Assembly: GCF_000383615.1 (NCBI RefSeq)
Contig: NZ_KB911609.1
Location: 1-64,000, forward strand
Direction: 5' to 3'
DNA from: Streptomyces canus 299MFChir4.1
GTDB taxonomy: Bacteria > Actinomycetota > Actinomycetes > Streptomycetales > Streptomycetaceae
Length of the DNA stretch: 64,000 nt
How positions within the stretch are numbered: the stretch's first letter is position 1; every line of letters starts with the position of its first letter. Position numbers and translations under genes: made by a program. The notes below the pieces were generated by a model that saw only the letters and a list, made by a program, of their open reading frames with translations, was not told the DNA's origin and made no database searches. Shown here in pieces: positions 15,790-25,416 of this stretch.

Positions 15790-18700
15790 TCAGTCGAACC
15801 AGCGGTCCCGCGCCAGTTCCTCCGTGCGGGTCGGGTCCTCCAGCAGGGCCGCCACCTCGAAGCGCCGTGGCCACTGCCCCGCCGCCCAGGCCAGACCCGC
15901 GGCCACGCCCTCCAGGGTCGAGGCGTGCAGGACACCGTCGTTCGTCAGGCGCCAGTCGATCTCCACGCCGTCGACGACGAGTTCGTCGTGCTCGACGTAG
16001 GTCGACGGGGTACGGGCACCCAGCAGCACCCCGACCGGCTCCGGTACGTCGTGCTCGGTGCCCTCGGAGTCGACGGAACCGGTGACGGACTCGCTGAGGC
16101 GGCGGACCTGGAAGAGTTCGGCCAGTTCGGCGGCCCGGGACGGGCGGACCGGCAGCAGGGGGACGCCCTGCGTGAAGGGGAGCAGGTCCGGGGAGTCGAC
16201 AACCACCGCGTCGGCGGCGTCCACGACCCCCACCCGGCCGTCGGTCACGGCCCGCAGCTCGTCGGGCAGGGTGACCTGCTCGGGGTCCAGATCGGCCAAC
16301 GCGCTGTAGAGGGCGTGCAGTTGGGACGCCGTCACCGGACGGCCGGGGTCGGCGAGGCGGTCCAGGAGTTCCGCCGCCCCGCCCGGCTCCGCCAGCAGCG
16401 CGGCCACCGAGGTCCGTACGCCCAGCGCCCGCAGCACCTGCTCGTCGTCGAAGCCGGTCGCGTCCGCCTCGTCGTAAAGCCCGCGCAGCAGGGGGTCTCC
16501 CCCGGCCGCCAGCAGACCGGCCGGGCGGCGGCCGTCGAGCACCGGGTTCCCGCGCAGCCACCAGGCGGTGTACGGCCGTACGACCTCGTGCGTACCGTCC
16601 GGCAGGAGGACGCGGACCTGCTGGGTGAGCGCGTCCCGCAGGGGCGGCCGGGCCAGCAGGGCCAGGGCCTCGGGCCACTTGTCCTCGTCGACCAGGTCGA
16701 GATCGCGTACGGCGACCAGTTCGGTGGCGACCGGCGGTACCGGGGTGTCAGGGAAGCGGTCGAGGATGTCCTCGCACCACACGTCCACGGCGTCCAGGAG
16801 CCCGGCGTCGTCCGGTTCGGCGAAGTCGCCCTCGCGGGGCTCCAGTTCGTCCGGGTCAAGGACCACGTCCGTGGCGCGGACCAGGGCGAAGTTGGCGAGC
16901 ACCCCGCAGGCGGCGAGGGGTTGTTCGCCCCACTTCCGGGCCAGATCGGCGTCCACGAAGGCGAGTTCGTCCTCGCGCATGACTCGCGCGAACGGGCTGC
17001 CGGGCAGCACGAGTTCACCGGCGGGGACCGGCTCCCCCTCCTCGTCGGGCAGCGCGAGCGCGCCCAGCCACGGCTCCTCGCCGGGCTCCAGGCCCGCGTC
17101 CCGGACGAGCGCGAGGACGGTGTCCGCCAGCTCTTCGGCGTCCGGGGTGTCCTGCTCCCAGCTCATGCCTCCGTCGTCGTCCAGCGAGGCGGCCACGGCG
17201 GCCCGCACCTGGGGGGTGGTGAGCACCGCGCGCGCAGTCGCGGGCAGCGCGCCCAGCTTCTCCAGGAGCGGGTGGGCGGCGGCCGGGTGGGCGACCTTGA
17301 GGCCGAGCCGGGCGAGGACCTCGGCGTCGATCAGGGGGCCGTCCGACGTGGGCAGCAGCACCTGCCGGGGCCCGATCGTCGTACGGCCGTCGGCGAGCGG
17401 CACGGGAAGGCCGGAGAGCCGGTCGGGGTCGACGCCCGCGAGGCTGTCGTAGAGCCGCTGCCACCACTCCGGTTCCTTCTCCAGGCCCGCGAGCCGGTCG
17501 ATGGCGTCGGTCAGCGGGACCCGGGCGACGCCCAAGGTGCGCAGTTCCACCCTCCGTTCGAGACCGGCGGGCAGCAGGGTGGGCAGCACCTCGGCGAGCA
17601 CCCGTACGGTGTCGGCGCCCGCGCCCTCGACGACCTCGGCCTCGCGCGGGCGCAGGGCCTCGGGCAGTTCCGAGTCGTCGCCCGGGTCGAGCGCGGGTGG
17701 GAGAAACGCGGTCCGCGGGAGGCGGTCGAGAATCGCCGCCCGCAGCGCCCCGTCCAGCTCGCCCTTCCCCAGCGGGCCGGGCACCAGCGCGATGATCCCC
17801 TCGCTCACCGGCCGCCAGCCGGCGAGGAGTTCGGCGTACACGTCCGCCGCGCGCTGCACGAGGAAGTCGGTGAGGGGCCCGGGGGCGGCGTGCCGGCGGG
17901 TGGTGTCCAGCGGGAAGGACGCGATGAGCAGCGCGGGGACGCCGAGCGGTTCGTCGCTGGGCGTCGGGGCGTGCACGACGGGGCTGGTGCGGGGGTGGGC
18001 CGGGGTGCCGTCGGGGTCGGCGGGCACGGCCCAGGTCAGCGACCAGTGCGGCCGCAGCCGCTCCTCGACGGGCCGGCCGGCGAGCAGTTCGGGGGTGAGC
18101 GGGCCGTGCGCGGCCGCGGTACGCCACCGGGTCGTACCGTCGCGCGAGTCCTCCACGACGGTGAGCTCGCCCTCGGTGCGGCGGCTGATCGTGCGGGTCG
18201 TGTCGGTCTCGATCACGACCTCCTCCAGCCCGGGGAGGGCGAGGAGCAGGGCGTCGTCGACGGCGTTCAGCAGGCGCTCGGCGAGGTCGGCGGCGGCGGT
18301 GTCGCGCAGGGGGAGGATGACGACCGTGTCGTAGGGGTCGGGCGCGGTGCCCTCGGCGGCGAACGGGAGCCGCAGCAGCGGGACATGGCCGTCGCGGCGG
18401 CGGATCTCGTCGCCGAGGCCGGGGCTGTGGCGGGCGGTCTCGGCGGCGTGCTCGCGGGCCTCGGCGAGGGACCAGCGGACCCCGCCGTGGCGGCCTACGA
18501 CCGCGGGCTCGTCGGTGACGGCGAGCACGGCGGCGAAGCCGACGCCGAAGCGGCCGACCGAGCCGTCCGCGTGGTCGCGCTTGGCGGAGGCCCGGAGCGT
18601 GGAGAGGGACTCGACGCCGGTCGCGTCCAGCGGGGCACCGGTGTTGGCCGCGAACAGGACGCCCTCGCGGAGGGTGAGCCGGAGCCGTCCCGGCACGCCC

Positions 18701-18906
18701 GCCCTGGCCGCCGCGTCGGCGGCGTTCTGCGCGAGCTCGACGACGAGTCGGTCCCGGTACCCGCCGAGGACGAGATCCTCCTCGGCGTTGGCGTCCTCCC
18801 GGAACCGGGCGGGGCTGGTGGCCCAGGCGTCCAGCACCCCTCGCCGGAGCCGGGCGGTCCCGAACGGGTCGGCACCCTCGGCAGCGGGCCGCACGAACTT
18901 GCTCAC
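15790..18906 (-). CDS. Sacsin-type HSP90-like ATPase-domain protein (1,038 residues)
   Basis: A very large cytosolic protein with an N-terminal GHKL/HSP90-type ATP-binding fold: LVVELAQNAADAAARAGVPG (N box with the Mg-binding Asn), then the SVGRFGVGFAAVLAV loop near residue 125 (G-x-x-G-x-G). Such proteins are annotated sacsin N-terminal ATP-binding-like. The remaining 800 residues lack a motif I can name. The start is taken as GTG at 18906 because GAGGAG sits five bases upstream; an ATG 15 bases further up overlaps that site. It is not in an operon. A chaperone-like or ATP-dependent structural role is only inferred from the fold. Confidence 0.75.
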   Translation of the reverse strand: MSKFVRPAAEGADPFGTARLRRGVLDAWATSPARFREDANAEEDLVLGGYRDRLVVELAQNAADAAARAGVPGRLRLTLREGVLFAANTGAPLDATGVESLSTLRASAKRDHADGSVGRFGVGFAAVLAVTDEPAVVGRHGGVRWSLAEAREHAAETARHSPGLGDEIRRRDGHVPLLRLPFAAEGTAPDPYDTVVILPLRDTAAADLAERLLNAVDDALLLALPGLEEVVIETDTTRTISRRTEGELTVVEDSRDGTTRWRTAAAHGPLTPELLAGRPVEERLRPHWSLTWAVPADPDGTPAHPRTSPVVHAPTPSDEPLGVPALLIASFPLDTTRRHAAPGPLTDFLVQRAADVYAELLAGWRPVSEGIIALVPGPLGKGELDGALRAAILDRLPRTAFLPPALDPGDDSELPEALRPREAEVVEGAGADTVRVLAEVLPTLLPAGLERRVELRTLGVARVPLTDAIDRLAGLEKEPEWWQRLYDSLAGVDPDRLSGLPVPLADGRTTIGPRQVLLPTSDGPLIDAEVLARLGLKVAHPAAAHPLLEKLGALPATARAVLTTPQVRAAVAASLDDDGGMSWEQDTPDAEELADTVLALVRDAGLEPGEEPWLGALALPDEEGEPVPAGELVLPGSPFARVMREDELAFVDADLARKWGEQPLAACGVLANFALVRATDVVLDPDELEPREGDFAEPDDAGLLDAVDVWCEDILDRFPDTPVPPVATELVAVRDLDLVDEDKWPEALALLARPPLRDALTQQVRVLLPDGTHEVVRPYTAWWLRGNPVLDGRRPAGLLAAGGDPLLRGLYDEADATGFDDEQVLRALGVRTSVAALLAEPGGAAELLDRLADPGRPVTASQLHALYSALADLDPEQVTLPDELRAVTDGRVGVVDAADAVVVDSPDLLPFTQGVPLLPVRPSRAAELAELFQVRRLSESVTGSVDSEGTEHDVPEPVGVLLGARTPSTYVEHDELVVDGVEIDWRLTNDGVLHASTLEGVAAGLAWAAGQWPRRFEVAALLEDPTRTEELARDRWFD

Positions 18907-19075
18907 GTTGACTCTCCTCATCGGCGTGACGATGAAGGTACCGCGACGAGCAAGGACGGAAACGCCGCCCCAGCGGCCCTCACACCTCGTCCCCGAGGGA
19001 ACCGGATTCCCGCGTGCGGCGAAGTACCGGTGAAAGCCCGAGCTTCACAGCGCCACAGCGACGAAAGGAGCCCCG

Positions 19076-19693
19076 ATGACCGTCGAACCAGGCGTCAGGG
19101 TGGGGCAGGACAGCGACGCCTCGGTGATCGAACGGTCGTGGGACGAGCCCGAGACCTTCGCCTTGCTCTTCGACCGCCACGCCGACTCGGTGCACCGTTA
19201 CGCGGCGCGCCGGCTGGGTGCGGAGGCGGCCGAGGACGTGATGGCGGAGACCTTCACCACCGCGTTCCAGCAGCGCTTCCGGTACCGCACGGAGGCGTCC
19301 GACGCCCGTCCCTGGCTGTTCGGTATCGCCACCAACCTCATCGGCCGGCACCGCAGGGCCGAGGCCCGGCGGCTGAGGACGCTGGGCCGGCTGCCTCCGG
19401 CGGCCCCCGGCGGTGCGGCCGAGGAGACGGTCGCGGACCGGGTGGCGGCCCGGGTCAGCGCCCAGGCGGTCAGCGGCGAACTCGCCGGTGCCCTCGCCCG
19501 GTTGCCCGCCCGGCACCGGGACGTGCTGCTGCTGGTCGCCTGGGCCGACCTCGGCTACGAGGAGGTCGCTGCCGCCCTCGGCGTGCCGGTGGGGACGGTC
19601 CGGTCACGACTGCACCGGGCTCGCAGAAAACTTCGTGAGGCATTGGGCGGATCCGATCCGACCGCTCTCCGAGAGGAATCCGACGATGAATGA
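19076..19693 (+). CDS. ECF-type RNA polymerase sigma factor
   Basis: A 205-residue sigma-70-family protein with region 2 (FALLFDRHADSVHRYAARRL, EDVMAETFTTAFQQRFRY, ARPWLFGIATNLIGRHRRAE) and region 4 (LARLPARHRDVLLLVAWADL, GYEEVAAALGVPVGTVRSRL). AAGGAG six bases before the ATG supports the start. The next gene begins inside its last codons (8-base overlap), so the two are translationally coupled, as for sigma factors and their partners. No typical anti-sigma zinc motif is seen in the partner. Confidence 0.9.
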   Translation: MTVEPGVRVGQDSDASVIERSWDEPETFALLFDRHADSVHRYAARRLGAEAAEDVMAETFTTAFQQRFRYRTEASDARPWLFGIATNLIGRHRRAEARRLRTLGRLPPAAPGGAAEETVADRVAARVSAQAVSGELAGALARLPARHRDVLLLVAWADLGYEEVAAALGVPVGTVRSRLHRARRKLREALGGSDPTALREESDDE

Positions 19694-20642
19694 GATCGAG
19701 CTTCTGAGGGAGTGGGACGCGGACGCGCCCCCTCTCACGGACACCGCCCGCGCCCGCGCCCGCTTCCGCCTCTACCAGGCGATGCGGGCCCCGGCCACGA
19801 CACCCGCCACCGGCCGTGCCGTCGGCCGCCGTCCGCTGCTGCGGATCGCCGTGGCCTGCGCCGCGGCGGCCGCGGTCACCGCGACCGTGGTGGTCGCCCA
19901 GAACACCGGGGAGAACGCGCCCCGCACCCAGACCGTCAGCGCGACCACCGTGCTGCGGGGGGCGGCGGCCGAGGCACTGCGGACCGAGAAGCCGCTCGCC
20001 CCGCGCGACGACCAGTTCATCTACACGAAGGAGGTCATCGAGCTCAAGCCGGTCTCGGGCGGTCACGTGAAGACGTACGTCGACGAGAGCTGGAGCTCGG
20101 TCGACGGCTCCAAGAAGTCCTACGTCAGCGAGCTGGGCCACACCCAGTGGGTGCCGCCTGCCCAGAAGGGTCAGTACTCCTGGCCGCCGAGCCAGTGGTC
20201 GAAGCTGGAGCAACTGCCCCTCGACCCGGGCAGGCTGACGATCGTCCTGCGCGAGGCGGGCACCAAGCCCGCCTTCGGCCGGAAGACCCGGGCCGACGAG
20301 TGGCCGAAGGTTCAGCTCTTCCTCTCCGGGCTGCTCCGCGCCCCCGTCCTGCCCAAGGGACTGCGCTCCGCGGCGTTCGAGGCACTCGCCGCCGTCCCCG
20401 GGGTCGAGGTGCTGCCGGACCGGACCGAGTTCAACGGGCACACGGCCATCGGTGTCCGGTACGTCGGCCCGCGCGGCACCCCCTGGCGGGACGGCGGGCG
20501 GGTACTGCTCTTCGACGCGAAGACCTACCGCTACCTGGGCTTGCGTGAGCGGACCACGACGAAACTGACGACCAAGGTCTACGACCAGTCGCAGTACATC
20601 GTCGCCGACGGTGTGGTGGACCGGGTGCTCCAGCGTCCCTGA
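19686..20642 (+). CDS. CU044_5270-family membrane-anchored protein, ECF sigma partner
   Basis: A 318-residue protein whose start ATG (19686) overlaps the sigma gene stop by 8 bases. The first about 55 residues are cytoplasmic (MNEIELLREWDADAPPLTDT), then one membrane helix (LLRIAVACAAAAAVTATVVV) and a long outer domain with repeated Trp/Tyr strands (QYSWPPSQWSKLEQLPLDPG). This is the plan of CU044_5270 proteins that accompany ECF sigma factors in actinomycetes and probably act as a sensor or anti-sigma. No HxxxCxxC zinc anti-sigma motif was found. Confidence 0.75.
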   Translation: MNEIELLREWDADAPPLTDTARARARFRLYQAMRAPATTPATGRAVGRRPLLRIAVACAAAAAVTATVVVAQNTGENAPRTQTVSATTVLRGAAAEALRTEKPLAPRDDQFIYTKEVIELKPVSGGHVKTYVDESWSSVDGSKKSYVSELGHTQWVPPAQKGQYSWPPSQWSKLEQLPLDPGRLTIVLREAGTKPAFGRKTRADEWPKVQLFLSGLLRAPVLPKGLRSAAFEALAAVPGVEVLPDRTEFNGHTAIGVRYVGPRGTPWRDGGRVLLFDAKTYRYLGLRERTTTKLTTKVYDQSQYIVADGVVDRVLQRP

Positions 20643-20672
20643 GCCCGCGCCCTTCCTGCGAGTGACCCGGTC

Positions 20673-21599
20673 CTACGAGTGACCCAGCTCCGCCGTGTCC
20701 TCGTCCGCCAGCGCCGGCACCGACCCCGAGTCGGATGCCGGTCGCAGCGGGAACGGGTCCACCCGGGTCTCGTCGATCACCGGCGGGGCAGGCTGCGGGG
20801 GCTTCGGCATGACGGCCGCTTCCGAGTGGCCCCCGCAGCCGTAGGACAGCGAGACCACGCGGCCGTCCGCGGGGGAGAACTCGTTCGCGCACAGGCCGAA
20901 GGCCTGGCCGAGCGAGCCGCCCAGCGGGACCAGGAAGCCGCAGCTGGCGCAGGTCGCCGGGGCCGCCTGGGCCATCGGCGTCTTCCCGCCGAAGGACTCC
21001 TCCCAGCGGTCGGCGGCGATGTGCAGGCCGTAGCGGGACAGGACCCGGGCGCGGCGCATGCCCAGTTCCTCGGCGACCGCGGCGATCGAGCCGCGGGTCG
21101 GGGCCACCGGGAGGTTCGAGACGGTGCCCGCGGTGAGCTCCGCGTCCTCCGCCTCGACCAGCTCGGCCATCTCCTCGGAGACCGGCGCGCTCGGCAGCGG
21201 CTCGTCCTCGCCGGTGTAGCCGGGCTCCAGGCGCAGGTCCTCGGCGTCGGTGGGGAGCAGATCGCCGGGGCCCATGTCGCCGGGGCGCAGGCGTTCGCTC
21301 CAGGGCACCCACTCCGGTGCCAGCAGGGCGTCCGGGCCAGGGAGCAGGACGACCTCGTCCAGCGTCACGAGCTTCGCGCGGGAGGCGCGCGCGACCGTCA
21401 CGGCCCAGCGCCAGCCCCGGTACCCGAGCTCCTTGCACTCGAAGAAGTGCGTGACGACACGGTCTCCCTCGGAGACCAGGCCCGCGTGCTCGCCCACCAC
21501 ACCGGGCGCGGCGGCCTCCTCGGCGGCGGTGCGGGCGAGGTCGACGGCCTCTGCGCACAGGCGGTCGGGGGTGCGGCTTCGCGTTGTCGCTGCGCTCAC
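20673..21599 (-). CDS. DUF3027 family protein
   Basis: A GTG-started 308-residue protein. RVVTHFFECKELGYRGWRWA is the DUF3027 hallmark, followed by an acidic middle (PSAPVSEEMAELVEAEDAEL) and a C-terminal cysteine set CASCGFL, LCANE and YGCGG that may bind zinc. Actinobacteria carry this family widely but its role is unknown. It is divergent from the MFS-like gene. Confidence 0.8.
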   Translation of the reverse strand: MSAATTRSRTPDRLCAEAVDLARTAAEEAAAPGVVGEHAGLVSEGDRVVTHFFECKELGYRGWRWAVTVARASRAKLVTLDEVVLLPGPDALLAPEWVPWSERLRPGDMGPGDLLPTDAEDLRLEPGYTGEDEPLPSAPVSEEMAELVEAEDAELTAGTVSNLPVAPTRGSIAAVAEELGMRRARVLSRYGLHIAADRWEESFGGKTPMAQAAPATCASCGFLVPLGGSLGQAFGLCANEFSPADGRVVSLSYGCGGHSEAAVMPKPPQPAPPVIDETRVDPFPLRPASDSGSVPALADEDTAELGHS

Positions 21600-21923
21600 A
21601 GGTATCGCTTCTCTCCTACGCCGTCACTCGGGTGCGCCGGCCTGAAGGCGGTGGGTGCGGACGGAGCGGACCGGAGGACCGCGTCGACGTCCGCGCCCGG
21701 TCGCGCTCGGGCGCACCTGCTCCATCCATTCTGCGGGATGCCGGAGAGGCGCGCGGCCGAGAACGTTCGCCACGGCGCGCTACGCACGCTACCTGTTCGC
21801 CGCCGCTCGGCCTACACCGACGTGATGGTTCGTTGCCTCCAGTGGGTCTGCGGTGGCACTTCATATGCGTTCATACGCGCGGTAACCGCACTACTCACAG
21901 CTTTCTCGGGGCACTATGACGGG
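21600..21923. other. Divergent intergenic region with no gene
   Basis: These 324 bases separate the DUF3027 gene and the MFS-like gene. I see no convincing frame, RNA or terminator. The right third (21856-21900) is AT-richer and contains the related hexamers TTCATATGCG and TTCATACGCG back to back, the likely promoter zone for the MFS-like gene. Confidence 0.4.
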
Positions 21924-23333
21924 GTGGCAGCCGCGAGGACACCCCAGGGAGCCACCGGGATCGGTGGCGGTTCGGGCCGGATTACCCAGATGACCGGGCC
22001 CGTGCGCGCCGTCGGCCGTGCCCTGCACTTCCCGTTCACCGGTACGGCCCGCGGCATCCGCAAGGCGACCCACGCGCACGGGGCGGGCGAGTCCGGCCTC
22101 GGCAAATTGATCGAACTGCACGCCGTCAACGGCGCGGGTGACGTGATGATCACCGTCGCGCTGGCCTCGACGGTGTTCTTCTCGGTGCCGACCGACGAGG
22201 CCCGGGGGCGCGTCGCCCTGTACCTCGCGATCACCATGGCGCCCTTCACGGTCCTCGCGCCCGTGATCGGCCCCCTTCTCGACCGCCTTCCGCACGGCCG
22301 CCGCGCCGCCATGGCGGGCGCCATGCTCGCCCGGGCGCTGCTGGCGCTGATCATCGCCGGGGCGGTCGCCACGGGCAGCCTGGAGCTGTATCCGGCGGCC
22401 CTCGGCGTACTGGTGGCCTCCAAGGCGTACGGCGTCGTCAGAAGCGCGGTCGTGCCCCGTCTGCTCCCGCCCCGCTTCTCCCTCGTCAAGGCGAACTCCC
22501 GCGTCACCCTCGGCGGACTGCTGGCCACCGGGATCGCGGCCCCCGTGGGCGCGGGGCTCCAGGCCATCGGACCGCGCTGGCCGCTCTACGGCGCCTTCGT
22601 GATCTTCATCGCCGGTATGTTCCTGTCCTTCTCGCTGCCGCCGAAGGTCGACTCCGCCAAGGGCGAGGACGTGGCCCTGCTCGCCGCCGACGAGGAACAT
22701 CTGCACGGCCCGCACCTCAAACCGCTCAAGCGGCCCGGACTGCGCACGGTCGGCACCGCCGTCACCCACGCCCTCGGCGCGAACGCCGCCCTGCGCTGGC
22801 TGTCCGGCTTCCTCACCTTCTTCCTCGCCTTCCTGCTGCGCGAGCATCCGCTGACCGGCCAGAGCGCGGCGGTCTCGCTGGGCCTGGTGGCCGTGTCGGC
22901 GGGCGCGGGCAACGCGCTCGGCACGGCGGTCGGCGCCTGGCTCAGGTCACGGGCGCCGGAGATCATCATCTTCACGGTGGTGGCCATCGTGGTGGGCGCG
23001 GCGATCACGGCGGCGATCTTCTTCGGGGCGTTCCTGGTGGCGTGTCTGGCCGCGGTCGCCGGGTTCTCGCAGGCCCTGTCCAAGCTGTCCCTGGACGCGC
23101 TGATCCAGCGGGACGTGCCGGAACTGGTCCGCACCTCGGCGTTCGCCCGCTCCGAGACGCTGCTCCAGGTGTCCTGGGTGTTCGGGGGCGCGGTCGGCAT
23201 CGTGATGCCGCTCAACGGCTATCTCGGCCTCTCGGTGGCCGCCGCGGTCGTCGCCGCGGGCTGGCTGGCCACCGCGAGGGGACTGCTCAGCTCGGCCCGG
23301 CACGGCAGCTCCTCCACGGCGCGAGTGGCGTAA
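21924..23333 (+). CDS. MFS-type membrane transporter
   Basis: A 469-residue membrane protein if the GTG at 21924 is used; the ATG at 21990 would give 447. About ten hydrophobic segments follow a 60-residue basic/glycine-rich head. LYLAITMAPFTVLAPVIGPL, LLDRLPHGRRAAMAGAMLAR (motif A-like) and a central cytoplasmic loop with LKPLKRPGL fit MFS transporters. Substrate unknown. It is followed 62 bases later by a DUF2771 lipoprotein and then mqnB, so it may head a mixed transcript. Confidence 0.75.
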   Translation: MAAARTPQGATGIGGGSGRITQMTGPVRAVGRALHFPFTGTARGIRKATHAHGAGESGLGKLIELHAVNGAGDVMITVALASTVFFSVPTDEARGRVALYLAITMAPFTVLAPVIGPLLDRLPHGRRAAMAGAMLARALLALIIAGAVATGSLELYPAALGVLVASKAYGVVRSAVVPRLLPPRFSLVKANSRVTLGGLLATGIAAPVGAGLQAIGPRWPLYGAFVIFIAGMFLSFSLPPKVDSAKGEDVALLAADEEHLHGPHLKPLKRPGLRTVGTAVTHALGANAALRWLSGFLTFFLAFLLREHPLTGQSAAVSLGLVAVSAGAGNALGTAVGAWLRSRAPEIIIFTVVAIVVGAAITAAIFFGAFLVACLAAVAGFSQALSKLSLDALIQRDVPELVRTSAFARSETLLQVSWVFGGAVGIVMPLNGYLGLSVAAAVVAAGWLATARGLLSSARHGSSSTARVA

Positions 23334-23395
23334 CGAACAGGGCTCGCCGCACCCCGCATAAAGAGACTGCTGTACCCGCCCGATAGCCTTCCGCC

Positions 23396-23899
23396 ATGAC
23401 CACGCTGCAATCCGCTGTGCGACGCCGCCGCGCCGTCGCCGCCGCCGGCCTCGTTTCCGCCGGACTGCTCGTCCTGTCGGCCTGCGACAAGCCGACGCCG
23501 CGCGTCACCGTCACGGTCGGTTCGACCTCGGTGAGCTCCGAGGCCGTCTGCTACGACGACGGCAACGACCTCGGCAAGGCGAAGGCCGCCAAGTGCGCCC
23601 TGGAGAAGTCGGACGTCAAGACGATCAAGGTCAAGCAGAGCGAGACCCTGCGCGTCGGCGTCGACGAGAAGATCGCGGACACCGGCTGGGCGCTGTGGAT
23701 CAACGGCCAGCAGATGACGTACGCGTACAAGAAGACGTACTACGCCTTCGACGGCGTCGACCTCTTCGCCCAGCAGCAGGGCCAGGCCCCGCAGAAGACG
23801 CTGTACATCAGCATCGTCGAGCAGGACAAGCAGTCCTCCGGCGAGAGCAAGGCGTACAAGGGCGTGTGGAACTTCAAGCTGGAGAACTCCGACTACTGA
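23396..23899 (+). CDS. DUF2771 lipoprotein
   Basis: A 167-residue lipoprotein. The arginine-rich head MTTLQSAVRRRRAV leads to a hydrophobic helix and the lipobox LVLSAC with Cys-30 as the lipidated residue. The mature domain (RVTVTVGSTSVSSEAVCYDD, DTGWALWINGQQMTYAYKKT) matches the DUF2771 family of actinobacteria, whose role is unknown. It stops 13 bases before mqnB and may share its message. Confidence 0.8.
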   Translation: MTTLQSAVRRRRAVAAAGLVSAGLLVLSACDKPTPRVTVTVGSTSVSSEAVCYDDGNDLGKAKAAKCALEKSDVKTIKVKQSETLRVGVDEKIADTGWALWINGQQMTYAYKKTYYAFDGVDLFAQQQGQAPQKTLYISIVEQDKQSSGESKAYKGVWNFKLENSDY

Positions 23900-23912
23900 T
23901 CCGCCGAATCCG

Positions 23913-24578
23913 ATGCGCATCCTCGTGGCCACCGCCGTCCCGGTCGAACGGGACGCGGTGGCCCGTGCGTTCGCGGGCCCGGTGCCGGACGTCGACGTCC
24001 TCGCCGTGGGGGTCGGGCCCGCTCTCGCCGCCGCCCGCACCGCCACCGCGCTCACCCGGGCCGCCCTGGCGGATGCTCCCTACGGCCTGGTGGTCTCCGC
24101 CGGGATCGGCGGCGGCTTCCTGCCGCACGCGCCGGTCGGCTCCCTCGTCGTCGCCGACGAGATCACCGCGGCCGATCTCGGGGCGGAGACCGCCGACGGG
24201 TTCGTGCCGGTGACCGAGCTGGGGTTCGGGGCCGTCACCCACCGCCCGCCCGAGGCACTCGTACGGGCCGCGGCGGCCGCGACCGGGGCGCGGGCCGGGG
24301 CCGTGCTCACCGTCTCCACCGTGACCGGTACGGCCGCCCGCGCGAGCGCCCTGCGCGAGCGCCATCCCACCGCGCTCGCCGAGGCCATGGAGGGCTTCGG
24401 GGTCGCCGAGGCGGCCGGGGCCCACGGGGTCCCCGTGCTGGAGATCCGTGCCGTGTCCAACCCGGTCGGTCCGCGCGACCGGGCCGCCTGGCGCATCGGC
24501 GACGCGCTCGTGGCCCTGACGGAGGGGTTCGGGAAGCTGACGCCCCTACTGGAGAGTTGGGAACACCATGACGACTGA
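23913..24578 (+). CDS. mqnB: Futalosine hydrolase
   Basis: A 221-residue nucleoside-phosphorylase-fold enzyme. VVSAGIGGGFLPHAPVGSLV, TVSTVTGTAARA and EAMEGFGVAEAAGAHGVPVL with EIRAVSNPVGPRDR match MqnB, which splits futalosine into hypoxanthine and dehypoxanthine futalosine in the futalosine route to menaquinone. Its last 11 bases overlap mqnD in another frame, so the two pathway genes are translationally coupled. Confidence 0.92.
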   Translation: MRILVATAVPVERDAVARAFAGPVPDVDVLAVGVGPALAAARTATALTRAALADAPYGLVVSAGIGGGFLPHAPVGSLVVADEITAADLGAETADGFVPVTELGFGAVTHRPPEALVRAAAAATGARAGAVLTVSTVTGTAARASALRERHPTALAEAMEGFGVAEAAGAHGVPVLEIRAVSNPVGPRDRAAWRIGDALVALTEGFGKLTPLLESWEHHDD

Positions 24579-25416
24579 GCCGCTGCAGATCGCGTACTCC
24601 CCCTGCCCGAACGACACGTTCGTCTTCGACGCCCTCGCGCACGGCCGGGTGCCCGGCGCGCCCGCGCTGGACGTGACCTTCGCCGACATCGACGTCACCA
24701 ACGGGATGGCGGAGCGCGGTGAGTTCGATGTGCTGAAGGTGTCGTACGCCGTGCTGCCGTACGTCCTCGACGAGTACGCGCTGCTGCCGTGCGGGGGTGC
24801 GCTGGGGCGCGGGTGCGGGCCGTTGGTGCTGACCCGGGAGGCCGGGGTGGACCTCACCGGCCGTACCGTCGCCGTGCCGTCCGAGCGGTCGACGGCGTAT
24901 CTGCTGTTCCGGCTGTGGGCGGCGGACGTGGTCCCGGGCGGGGTCGGGGAGATCGTCGTGCTGCCGTTCCACGAGATCATGCCGGCCGTGCGGGACGGGA
25001 AGGTCGACGCGGGGCTCGTGATCCACGAGGCCCGGTTCACGTTCCAGAACTACGGGCTGCACAAGCTCGCGGACATGGGCGAGCACTGGGAGTCGACGAC
25101 CGGGCTGCCGATTCCGCTGGGGGCGATCATCGCGAAGCGGTCGCTGGGGGCGCAGCGGCTGTCGCTGCTCGCCGAGTCCATCCGGATGTCGGTGCGGGCC
25201 GCTTGGGACGAGCCCGAGGTTTCCCGGCCTTATGTCATGGAGCATGCGCAGGAGATGGATCCCGCGGTCGCCGATCAGCACATCGGTCTGTACGTCAACG
25301 AGTTCACCGCGGAGCTCGGCGAGGACGGATATGCGGCGATTCGAGGGCTGTTGACCCGCGCGGCCGCGGAAGGGCTTGTGCCTGCTTTGCGGCCCGACGC
25401 GTTGTCGTTTATCTGA
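24568..25416 (+). CDS. mqnD: 1,4-dihydroxy-6-naphthoate synthase
   Basis: A 282-residue periplasmic-binding-protein-fold enzyme. IAYSPCPNDTFVFDALAHGR at the N-terminus, FDVLKVSYAVLPYVLDEYAL, GPLVL and VDAGLVIHEARFTFQNYGL are diagnostic of MqnD, which turns cyclic de-hypoxanthine futalosine into dihydroxynaphthoate for menaquinone. It overlaps mqnB by 11 bases and the convergent membrane-protein gene by 8. mqnA and mqnC are not in the window. Confidence 0.93.
   Translation: MTTEPLQIAYSPCPNDTFVFDALAHGRVPGAPALDVTFADIDVTNGMAERGEFDVLKVSYAVLPYVLDEYALLPCGGALGRGCGPLVLTREAGVDLTGRTVAVPSERSTAYLLFRLWAADVVPGGVGEIVVLPFHEIMPAVRDGKVDAGLVIHEARFTFQNYGLHKLADMGEHWESTTGLPIPLGAIIAKRSLGAQRLSLLAESIRMSVRAAWDEPEVSRPYVMEHAQEMDPAVADQHIGLYVNEFTAELGEDGYAAIRGLLTRAAAEGLVPALRPDALSFI

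Noticed and set aside
15754..19638. A 1,294-codon plus-strand frame opposite the sacsin-type gene
   Set aside because: Its composition (Gly, Arg, Val, Asp runs) is that of an antisense shadow in high-GC DNA; the minus-strand frame shows a real ATPase fold and a good ribosome site.
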